A DNA stretch of 64,000 bases. Origin: Onthophagus taurus. Taxonomy: Eukaryota > Arthropoda > Insecta > Coleoptera > Scarabaeidae. A program made the translations under genes and the position numbers. This document shows positions 47,922 through 58,389 of the stretch, one piece after another (the first letter of the stretch is position 1; each line of letters starts with the position of its first letter). Where the stretch lies: assembly GCF_036711975.1 (NCBI RefSeq), contig NC_091966.1, positions 31,317,501 to 31,381,500 on the forward strand, read 5' to 3'. The notes under the pieces were generated by a model that had not been told where the DNA came from, did no database searches, and saw only the letters and a program-made list of their open reading frames with translations.

Positions 47922-49188
47922 ATGGTTTATATTCATTTTCCCGCTCATTCAACGGAAGAAGAACAAATGTTAAAAGCAAAATACCAAAAATTGAAAAAAA
48001 AGGTAAACCAAATTTTACACAAAGATTTTTTTTAACTAACTTTTCGTAGAAAAAAGCTTTGCAAGCTCTTAAAGCACCAAAACCCGAACCTGAGAAACCG
48101 GTAATTCCTAAACGTCCAGCAGAAGCCAGAGATGCTAGGGAAGTTGCTAAAAAACTGATTAAATCAGGGATGATAACCGCAATTCCAAAACAACAGAAGC
48201 AACCTGAACAGGGTTTTAAGAGACCTAGAGGATTAGAGAGGAAATTAATTTCGGAAAAAATAAGTGGATATCAACCATTTTCAGCTGTACAATCTGATGA
48301 TGGACCGGATAATCCTGAAAATAAACCACCAAGAATTAAGAATTTGTATGATACATTTGCTACGGCTAGAGATAGAGAAGAAAGGGGATTATCTGAGAAG
48401 CAAAGGGAAAAACCTGAAAAACCGCGACAAGGAAATACTATTTATGTTGCAGGGTTTAATATTACTGAAGAATTTTTAAAAAAACATTTCTCAACGATTG
48501 GAAATATTGTCAATATTTCAATGGAGATTGAAAAGAAGTATGGATATTTATAGTATTAATAATAATTAAATTAATGATTTTATTTTTTTAGTCGAGGGTT
48601 TGTTACTTTTGATAAAGTTGAATGTGCAGACAGAGCGATAGCAGAGGTAAAAAAATCCTTTGTTTCAAGGTGGAATCTAAAAGGACTACTACACCCTGTC
48701 ATTTTATAATCCAGAAAATGACGTTAATATCAGACAAATACCACTTCTCACACTAAGTTAGCTGTTGTGTTCTTTGTATTTGCTGTGTTTTTCGAAGTTT
48801 TAGCATACAATTGTTAGTTCTAGTTTTTAATTAGACAGCACCTGTTCTTGGGATGTAGTAGTCTTATTAGATTCTACCGACCCGATTTATGTGACCCCTG
48901 ATAAGCTATGAAAATCATTAAATCTTTTAAATTGTTCTTTGATTTTAGATGGATGGCAGTATTGTATCTGGGATACAACTAAAAGTATCTTTAGCAAGGC
49001 GACAACCTCAAATTGAACCAATTAATGATGCTACATCATCATCAACTTGGTCCACTTTAGGTAATTTTTTATTAGTCATATTTCTAAAAAAAAATCAATT
49101 TACATTTTTAGCTGCAAGTCATTCACAAAAAGGAAATCACAGAGATAAACGCGATTTGGTATCTTACGATGATATCATTGATTTTTGA
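47922..49188 (+). CDS. Nelf-E: NELF-E, negative elongation factor subunit E
   Basis: Exons 47922-48002, 48050-48537, 48592-48646, 48949-49060 and 49112-49188 give 270 residues. The start 'MVYIHFPAHSTEEEQML' and 'KKKKALQALK' are conserved. The RRM lies at about 165-230 ('NTIYVAGFNITEEFLKKHFS', 'RGFVTFDKVECADRAI'). NELF-E binds nascent RNA and holds Pol II near promoters with DSIF. The long Arg-Asp repeat of the vertebrate protein is absent. The third donor (GTATGGAT) was chosen because it keeps the RRM frame. It ends 75 bp from the convergent MPG stop; AATAAA is at 49230-49235. Confidence 0.93.
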
Positions 49189-49222
49189 ATATTTATTTTA
49201 GTTTTAAGTATATGGAATAAGT

Positions 49223-49235
49223 TTTATTTAATAAA
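49223..49235. terminator. Back-to-back poly(A) signals for NELF-E and MPG
   Basis: TTTATTTAATAAA holds AATAAA on the plus strand (49230-49235, 42 bp after the NELF-E stop) and on the minus strand (49228-49223, 36 bp after the MPG stop). Confidence 0.6.
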
Positions 49236-49263
49236 CAATAACTTTAATGAAAGTAAATAAGAT

Positions 49264-50101
49264 TTAAACATCAAGTGGTTTTTCTTTACTTAAATCTCTT
49301 TTGCTAACATATTCATTCCCTTTAATATAAAATCTGAATGGTTTTCCAGCCCATTCTATTCCAGCACTATCAATTCCTATCCTTGAAGTTCTAACAATTT
49401 CAAAATCATTGCTAAAATCATCAGTTTCTACCCATAACACATCACTTTGTGCCATATCAACTTTGTTGCATATTTCTTTGGTTATGCACATTGATGTACA
49501 TAAATTTGAAGGTCCTTTACACAAATCTTGAATTTTTGTTGGAGTTTTCTTTCTAACTAAAAATGAAAAAAAGTAATCCAAAAATTATCTATAAAATAAA
49601 TAATGTTTGTACCACTTCTATATTTTTGCATTTCCTCAATACCTTCAAGTGGTTCTACAGCACGTAATAAAATAGCACCACCTTCTTCTAGGGCTGATAT
49701 GTTAAAACAATGATAGATTCCATATGTTTTGTAAACAAATGCTGTTCCAGGTATCATATACATGGGTACATTTGTGGGAGTGCGCCTAATTTAAGAAATT
49801 AAAAACTTTAAGTTAATGACACTAAGAAATACCTTCCGTTATAAGAGTATGAAGCTTTATCTTCACCTCCAGGATACATTTCAACTTCAACAATTCGCCC
49901 TTTTAGGATAACATTGTCGATTTTTCGCAGTAAAAGTTTACCAAGTAAAGAATCCGCTAATTCTCGACATGGCACGGAATAAAACTCGCGAGGTAATGAG
50001 GTTGGGTTAATTTCTGAGATAGTTTTAAGTTTCTTTCTATTATTATTAATCGTTTTATCACTAGTTTTGATTGTTTTATAAAGTTTATTTTTTAAACTCA
50101 T
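49264..50101 (-). CDS. MPG: Alkyladenine DNA glycosylase (AAG/MPG)
   Basis: Exons in coding order: 50101-49833, 49785-49613, 49556-49264; 244 residues. The enzyme flips out and excises 3-methyladenine, hypoxanthine and ethenoadenine in base excision repair. The catalytic segment '[18 protein letters not shown]' keeps the Glu and Tyr of the human ETEAY block. '[20 protein letters not shown]' and 'LCKGPSNLC' follow in order. The N-terminus is short and basic, as for a nuclear protein. To my knowledge Drosophila melanogaster lacks this gene, so its presence argues against a close fly relative. It is head-to-head with the kinesin-8 gene. Confidence 0.93.
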
Positions 50102-50505
50102 TGTTGGTTTGTTAAGGTTATGTTATATTCCCAAACTGTCATATTTCAAAACATAAACTGTCATGTAGTTAACGTAGATGTCGCTTGAGTCATAATTTGA
50201 AAGTAATTTAATAACAAAATGTCAATGTCATTATTATATTTATAACATTTTCTATAATCATAATATTTTAGAAAATCTACACCAAAAAATTTTTTACAGT
50301 TAGTTTTTATAGAAAAGGAAAATAATATATTAAATAGATACCGTTTTTACCGGCCATCTTCGCAGTTTGAAATTGAAACGACCGTTAGGAGTTGTGCTGT
50401 AAGTTTTTTAACGTGAAAGAAGAAAGAAACGCAAAAAAATATAAAGTGTTTAAAACGTGGTTGATGTACTTTAAACAATCCATTTGTATCATCCCAAACG
50501 GTAAA
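50102..50505. promoter_or_regulatory. Bidirectional promoter region MPG / kinesin-8
   Basis: 404 bp. AGGTTATG is at 50115-50122, and AACTGTCAT occurs twice (about 50135 and 50157). Confidence 0.5.
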
Positions 50506-53500
50506 ATGGTGAAAAATAAACGCGATTTAAAATCGCCCCGGAGAAGGTCTTTGGTTACAAGACCCACTGTTAGAAAAGTTGGTTCAGGTACGATAAGTAG
50601 TGCTAATATAAAAGTGGTTGTGAGGGTGAGACCACCCAGTGAAAAAGAAGAAAATTTAAATGGAGGGTAAGTGAAAAAAAAATGTTATAACAATCATTAA
50701 TTTTATTTATTTTAAGACTTGTTGTAAGAGTTATAAATGAACAACTACTAATTTTCGATCCAGAATCAGAAGGAGAGGGATTTTTTTACCATGGTGTGCA
50801 ACAAAGAGGACGAGACTTACTTAAAAAACCAAAAAAAAATATGCAATTTGCATTCGATCGGGTTTTTGGGTTTGAATCCGATAACAGTGCTGTTTTTCAT
50901 GAAAGCACCGAGCAATTAATTGATAAACTTATGGATGGATGTAATTGTTCTGTTTTTGTTTATGGCGCGACAGGGGCTGGAAAAACCCACACAATGTTGG
51001 GACACACAGAAAGTCCTGGAATAACTTTTTTAACAATGAAACGTTTATTTGAGAGAAAATCAGATTTGATTATTGACAGAGATTTTGAATTGGCGATAAC
51101 TTATTTAGAAGTCTATAACGAAAACGTCCAGGATTTATTAAATCCAGGCGTTCCATTACAACTTCGTGAAGATGGAAAATTTGGGGTGATTGTTGCTGGG
51201 ATTACAATGAAAATGATTAAAAATAGTGAAGAATTATTTGAATTATTGGAACAAGGAAATCGAAATAGAACTCAACACCCTACAGACGCGAACGCTGAAA
51301 GTTCCAGATCTCATGCTGTTTTTCAAGTTTATATTCGAATGACTACCAAAATTAATCGTCAAGTACATATGGCTAAACTTAGTATGATTGATTTAGCAGG
51401 TAATATTTGAAAAATTGTGATTGTCTTGATGAAGATTTTATTTTGAATGAAATTGAAATCGGTTTTTGATTACTGGTAATTTCATTTCCTTTTTTTATTG
51501 TAAAAAGAAAAACTAATGTGTTAATTCATAGTCTAAATAGAGTCACATTTAAAATTATACACTGCCCAATTGCATGGAATATGCATTGAAATATTGTCAA
51601 CTGCAAATGTAAGCAAATGCAGTTAGTTAGGGAGATACAAAGTGAAACAATTACAGTTTTTGTAAGGTTTTGAGAATTGTTGCAAAATTAGTTTTTTACA
51701 ATTATCTTATGATTTTAAAACCTCATTTTACAAACAGAGATTAAAATGAGGCAGGTTCTGTAGGAACTGATCTTCTGTATGCATTATGGACGACTTTATG
51801 ATAATGGTCATATCAGTTCCAGCAAGTTAAATGTTTGGATTATTTATCTGATACTAATAATAAAAAACTAGCACCCCTATAGATGCTAAAGGTAGTTTCT
51901 AAGTACTCTGTTAATGTGAGAAAACCAGACTTGCGCGCAGGTGTGTTATCATGGTAGTTTCTTATCAAAGAAAGACATTCTCAAATCGTCTCTGGGCGTG
52001 GTCTGACTTTAAAAGGATAAGGTATAAAGCTGGCAATGGATTTAATGAAACAAGAAATAGTCATGAAAGAGTCTTGTATGGTCAAGAGTCAACAATTGTA
52101 GCTCGCTTTTACTTATACAGCAATCTCCTAAAAATAGACTCTATGCTATTACACTAAATAAAGAACTACTTGCTAGAATTCAAGCATAATCTGTTTTGCG
52201 AATATGTTAGCCTTTTTTAATCATCTATATTTTAACCACAAATTTTGCAGTTTCTTAAACTGTTCCTTTCCCAGTCTACAACAAAAGTCATACAATTAAG
52301 CTAATCACCACATCATTGTTTGCTGGAATTATTAACCAGAACCCTATTTGCATAAATGAATCTCAAATTAAAAAGAAAATTTAATTTATCCTGTAATTGT
52401 TGTAATCACCAAAACAATATTCGCTAATTTGTGCATGTCTATTGTACTACTAAAAGATTTTGATGTTGATAATTAGATTCTACTAAAAGAAATTAATCAA
52501 TACCGTTAGGAGAGCGACCTTAAGTAGTGACAGATGTGGTGTTCAGCTGATTTGAGAAGAAAAACAAATAGCATTTCAATGCCAGAAACCTTTTAAGTAT
52601 GATGCAGATGATTCAATACATGATACTAAATTCGGGCGTATGTATCCTGAGTGTATTCTTCAAGTTTCTAATATGCATGAGTGGTAGAAGTTTGAATTAT
52701 ATAAAAATCGGAATTCACCGTTACTACGCTTTCTTAGTAATATGTAACAAAAAGTGCGTATTACTCCGAATGCTGGCATTGCAGCTTGAACTGGGATCTT
52801 TCTGCTTAAGATTTTGATGTTTCTGTTTACAGAGACACAACATCTACAATTTAATGTAGAGATTTCTATTGTGTCTATTTTATCAAATTCAAAACATGTT
52901 CAGTCGGTATGATATTTGTTGAGCCAAAATTCCCAGAAAGGTTACTGTTTGATTTTTGCAAGCAGTGGCGTAGTTTAAAATTTTTCTTTTAACCTTTCAA
53001 TTGACCATTAATGTTTCAAGACGTATTTTCAGAAATCATATTTTTATTTCGCGTTTCAAGATATATATGAGAAAAATATGCACTAAAAACTTGCAAATGT
53101 CAAAATTTTAAAGAATTTTGTGCACTAAAGATAGTTTTATTTCTATTGTATATTTTGAACAGAAATGTTCAATAGAAAAGAATTGATGCAAATATGGTTT
53201 AAATAGCAAGAATTAAACAACCTTATAGTATTATCATACAAACAGCTAGCACCTTGAAATCTGGTAATGTATGGCTGGAAAATAATTTTAAAAACGCTGG
53301 TGGGTTAAATAAGGGGTTGAGGGTGTTGGCGGATTGCCTCGGCAGCAGTTTGTATCTGATTTCGCAATCCTTGCTCAAACTTGCTCAGCTACAATGTTAA
53401 ATGCCTGTGTTAACCACTGTATGCCATCCTCGGTATCAGCCAAGAGGACGGCATCATCTGCATAGCACTCAATATTGATTTTGTAATCATTCATAGTGCA

Positions 53501-56500
53501 ACTATAGTTTATATTACATTCTTTGTAATGTTTGCTCTGTTCTAATTCTTTTATCCTTACTTTCTCGAACGTGTTGATTAGATCAACGAAACAAAGGAAG
53601 GCTGCCTGACGTCTTTTCGCGGGAGTTCTATCTGATTCTCTTTGATGCTGTCAAATGTCGCCATGCATCATATATGTAGGCAACTCTTGCAATCAGAAGG
53701 ATGTGAGCAAACGACACACTCAAATGTATGTAAAAATTTTTTTGCAGAAGATGAAGTAAGTATGGTGGTATCAGTTCTAAACAGAAGCAAAGGCTGTACG
53801 CTTTGGAGATGATATGATAGCGCGGCCTAAACCAGGGTGTTGGCGGATTGTCTCGGCAGCAGTTTGTATTTGTTTTCGCAATCCTTGCTCAGTATTAACT
53901 TCGGTGACGTACACTATGCTTTTTAAGTGATCCCAAAAATTAAAAATCAAGAGGATTAAGGTCGGTCGATCGAGATGGCCAGGCCAATACACTACCTCGA
54001 CCTGTCCATCTTCTACCTTATCTAGATGCCGCCGCATATATCGTATATTTAGGAACTTAAAAAGTTTTGTTACAATTTTTTTCACTTATTAGTTGAGAAT
54101 AAGTGAGTTTTATATTTTTCACCTGTTACCCTTTACGACATGGAATCTTAATTCATTAGTGCATACGCATTCTGTGTGATCTGTGAACATGGAGAAAAAT
54201 AGATAGGAGAAGTGGTGTACTCTTTCAAACCTGTAACAACCAATTTCTAGGTCTGCATTGTTGTTCGTTGCTGTATTCTGTTGTAGTGTCATGTATTTAG
54301 TCTCGTCTTCGCTCTCTTCTGTGCGGTTCGCTGTCCAAAATCTGACCAAAACACCTAGCAGTATCTAATTTTCTGATGGCTGCTTCCAATACTACATTGA
54401 ACAGTGTGGCATCACAATCTCGCACCCCACTATCAATACTAAACGTAGATCTTAGCTCTCCATCAAGGTTGCTAAGATTGCTTCTATTAATCTGACATAT
54501 TTCATTGATACTTTTAGTCGTTCATTTAACATTTCTCCACTATAGCAACGTTATTAAATATCTAATCCTGCTATGATTGAATAGTTGTAAGGGTTCATTC
54601 TTCTAAGATTTTTTATTTGATTCATGTTGATATTTTTAATTCATATATCCCCTCCATAACACGTCCTTCTAAATTTGAGCAGCTCTGACGTTATTCCTTC
54701 AAGGTACTCTCAAAATAGTCATTTCAACGTTGGTCATCCTTATATCCATTAACTTGTGTCCAAAAATTTTTGTACTTTTCAGTAGTTTCGTATAGAACCT
54801 TCTACTCTCGTTTCTACCATTTTTTGTGCCTTTCTGTTAAGAAGCTACCTTTTTCTTACTACATATTCTAGAGGCCTTATTTCATTTTTGGTTATAGTTG
54901 TTTCTATTTGCTCTGGTATTCTATTGCAAACACTTTCGTCTAACTTGTCTTTTTTCTTCGATTGCGTCTCTACACTCTATCATACCACTCTTCCCGTCAC
55001 ATCTACAGTACGAATTGCTGTCTCAATGATTGAATTTCTTATGCACGACAATTTCTTATATCTTTCATTACAAGAGTAAGCCAAGTAGTGATCTGAATCA
55101 CAGTCCGTTAATCGTATAATCCGATGTTTTTGATAGAAGTATCTCTTACAAAGTATCTGAGTTCATTTGATTGCTTTCCTTTGTTCCCGGTACATGCCAC
55201 GTTCCTTTAAATATTTTATTTCCGTAGGAACCAAGTCCTCATGACTTTCAAGTTTTTGCTTGCGGCAAATTTTGCAAAACTGAGACTACCTATCTCATCA
55301 TAGACAATATCAGTTAAACAGTCGTCTCTGCTAAGTTTAGCATTAAAATCTCAGAGGATTACAATGCCGTCATGTATTGGACCATCGTGCATATACTGCT
55401 TGAATTTACATCGTCCTCGATGTAATGTTATGCCAACTTCACACTGCTGCAGAAATAAATTCCAAATATACATTGCAAATTTATTTTCTTAAAGTCTTTC
55501 ATCTGTGTTTTTTTAGCACCAAAGCGCAGAAATCTTTATATACATTTAAATGACTGCAAAAAACTGCCATACCAGCTTTATAGAAAGTATTATTTTCCTT
55601 AGAAAAGTTCCCTTATTGTCGTATCCTAAATTCTTGCAATACCAGCTTGCAGTACCAAACCCAAAAATGGATACAGCTCAACGAAGTCTATTTCGTGCCA
55701 TGTTATATTTTTCTGTAGACTACTAACACGTCTGCCATCCATATTTGTACAATAGAGAAGTATTTCATTCAAAATGCTGTAGTTCGTCTTATATCATTAT
55801 CATATCTTATTATATCTTATCATTATGCACACGAGTTCTAGATTGACGTGGTGGTGTAATTTGCCATAGTTTTCCATTTGTTCCAATTCATTTATGGAAT
55901 GTTTAGTTTCGTTTTCATCTTCATCCTGGTCTTCTTGTCAAGTTCAAACAAGAACGAACCTCTGAAAACAATGAGGTGATGACAAATCACAAAAATTTTA
56001 CAAAAAAAAATCATGGAGACGATCACAATACAACTTTACGTAATCGTTTTTCATCAATATATTTTATTTTAGGTAGTGAAAGAGGTGCAGCTACTGGTTG
56101 CGTTGGAGTCCGTTTTAAAGAAGGTTCAAATATAAACAAATCACTCCTTGCACTTGGAAATTGCATTAACAGTTTAGCAGCAGGAAAAGGACATGTACCT
56201 TATCGTGATTCAAAGTTAACCCGTCTTTTGAAAGATAGTCTTGGAGGAAATTGCCACACAGTAATGATTGCGAACGTTTCCCCGAGTAGTTTAACATATG
56301 AAGACACTTATAACACGTTAAAATACGCAACACGTGCTATGAAAATTAAATCAAACGTTCGTCAAAATGTTGTTGCCAAAGACATTAACTGCGAGCAATA
56401 TGTTATTATGATTGATAATTTAAAAGCGGAAGTTGAACGACTTAAAGCTAAACTGGAGGAATATGAGAACGATAAAAATACAATCAATGAAACTATAACT

Positions 56501-57658
56501 TTACCATCAACTTCATCTTCATTAACAGCCACAACAGTACCGACAATATCTTTAACTTCAATTTTAGATGTGGATAAAGAAAAGTTAATGGATATTGTTG
56601 ATGAGTTAAAAAAGCTGTTGGAACGGATTCATCAATTAGAAATGGTCGAGCAAGGTTTAGGTTTAAGAAAACAATTAAAAGAAGATAAAGATGCAAGATT
56701 AAGTGATTTATGTGATTCAACGGATAAAATGAAAGGACGTAAAAGAATAGGAGATGCCGTGGACAGAATAAAAAAGCAAGTTAGCAGTTTAAAAGATGAA
56801 ATTTACCACACTAAAGAAAAAAAGAAAAAAGTTTATGAAAATTTAGAGGAGTTATTAAGAACTGTACCCGATTTAAAAGAACTTGCTGATGTAGAAAAAA
56901 TTAAATTAGGCGAAATCGAAGCAGTTTATAAGGTAACAAAAATAAATTAAACTAAATTTTTGCAAAATTAATTATTTTTTACTTCAGGCTGAATTACACC
57001 AAAAGAAATGCGAAAGATTAACAACGGAATTAAATTCACGCGCTGAAACGGAAAAGAAAATGTCAAATTTGTTAAAAATTTGTTATAGATATCTCCAAGC
57101 GCAAAATCAACTTCCGGAATCTGTAAAATCAGCTTATAACACATTGAAAAATGATTGGCAAGGAATCCATTCAGTTACATTTGAACCTGAACCAGAAATT
57201 GATTCAACCGTTATAATCGATGATACAAGAAAAAGGAAAGTTGAAGAAATATGTTCATCATCATCCCTTGATAGTACATTTGCCATTGGTTCAAAATCTC
57301 AACCAGTTTTGACTTCACGTGCTAAAGAATTAATATCAAAAGGTGGGATATTAAATACTCCATTAAATGCGGTTGTTTGTGAATTATTTCATGGTATATG
57401 TTCCTATCATGTTTTACACATGAAAGATTAAAAAATTATATACAAGTACTAAAAAAATTGAGTTTTTCTTTTTTTTGTTTATTTTTTACAGAGAGTCCGA
57501 TGCCACCGAGAAAATTCGCAAAATTTTCTCCAGCCATAAAAGAAAATAAAGCACCAACCGTGCGTAAACCAACGGCTATTATGGGAACTTCTCAACGGTT
57601 TCAAACGACAAAATCGACTAATTTATTAAACGGAGGAAAAAGTTTTAAGAAAAAATAA
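50506..57658 (+). CDS. Kif18A: Kinesin-8 motor (KIF18A / Klp67A type)
   Basis: Exons 50506-50666, 50717-51399, 56073-56932, 56988-57393 and 57492-57658 give 758 residues. The start ATG (GTAAAATGG context) was chosen over upstream in-frame ATGs because the motor follows 35 residues later. Motor motifs: '[10 protein letters not shown]', P-loop GATGAGKT at about 137, switch I 'NAESSRSH' at about 246, switch II DLAGSERG at about 278, and '[18 protein letters not shown]', which is kinesin-8-like. A neck and coiled coil follow to about residue 680, then a basic tail. Kinesin-8 walks to plus ends and limits spindle microtubule length. A 4.7-kb transposon-filled intron splits switch II. It ends near AATAAA at 57654. 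Confidence 0.94.
51410..53320. other. Kinesin-8 intron, unclassified AT-rich part
   Basis: No motif-bearing frame is seen. It is ordinary decayed intron sequence as far as I can tell. Confidence 0.4.
53330..54090 (-). pseudogene. DUF4817-type Tc1/mariner transposase fragments mixed with RT
   Basis: The minus strand 54010-53830 has '[16 protein letters not shown]-like' text followed by '[14 protein letters not shown]', the C-terminal part of the transposase family at 59.5-61 kb. A second ~60-bp copy of its end is at 53335-53395. Between them, 53640-53400 encodes a reverse transcriptase piece with '[15 protein letters not shown]'. This suggests nested insertions that were later rearranged. Confidence 0.6.
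54100..55400 (-). pseudogene. Non-LTR retrotransposon remnant (endonuclease to RT)
   Basis: On the minus strand, an endonuclease '[13 protein letters not shown]' lies near 55340-55290. Broken palm text ends in '[14 protein letters not shown]' (about 54420-54380) and '[14 protein letters not shown]' (54250-54210). The YADD segment is deleted here. It is in the kinesin-8 intron, antisense to the gene. Confidence 0.65.
55400..56072. other. Kinesin-8 intron, end part
   Basis: No gene or element is recognised. The acceptor tttattttag precedes exon 3 at 56073. Confidence 0.4.
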
Positions 57659-57664
57659 ATGTAA

Positions 57665-58380
57665 GGAAACGAAAGTGATTTTGAAGATAGATGTCAAGAT
57701 AAATGCTTTTTTTTAAACTTATTACGAACGTATTGGATTGCTGTTTATTTTTTTTGTTATTACTTGTAAATGAGTGCAACAAGCTGTATCTAATAATCTT
57801 ATAAAAGTTTTTAATGTAATAATTTATAAATGAATATCATCCTGCTTTAAAATAATATATCATAGCGTTGTTTTTATCTTATTGATTTTATTTAATTAAT
57901 TATATCATACTCTGATTTGTCAAATAAAATTAAACAATTTCTATATAAAAATGTTTCCCTGGTAAATTGTTGATTACATGATCTCACATACTCCTCTAAA
58001 TGTTATCATTTGTGATTTATGCGTATCGACTTTGTTGTTATTATTAATGCGTTTATTGTGGTCCCATTTTCTTTAATCAGATTTTATATGTATTGATATA
58101 CCAATATTAGTAAAGGATTTTTTATAGATATTAAGAAAAATGTAAATTTTTTTAAAAACAAGTATGCAAAATCCTAAAAAAGCCTTTCCAACTCAAAACA
58201 ATACATATGCAATGCAAATGTGATAAAGCTTATAAACATTTTTGGAGGTTGATGTCACATTTTGTTGCTAAAAGATGGTTTCCCTAATTCTACCATATAA
58301 CAATATACAATAACAAATCTAGCTTAGTAAATATAACTTATTAGAGATATTATTATTTCCATGAAATTCACAAACAAATC
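57665..58380. other. AT-rich spacer after kinesin-8
   Basis: There are several AATAAA-like sites (for example about 57924). No gene is seen. Confidence 0.45.
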
Positions 58381-58389
58381 TCCTATGTC

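Noticed and set aside
50392-50505. Upstream in-frame extension of the kinesin-8 protein
   Set aside because: It would add 38 non-conserved residues starting from a weak non-ATG codon; ATG 50506 has the better context and usual motor spacing.
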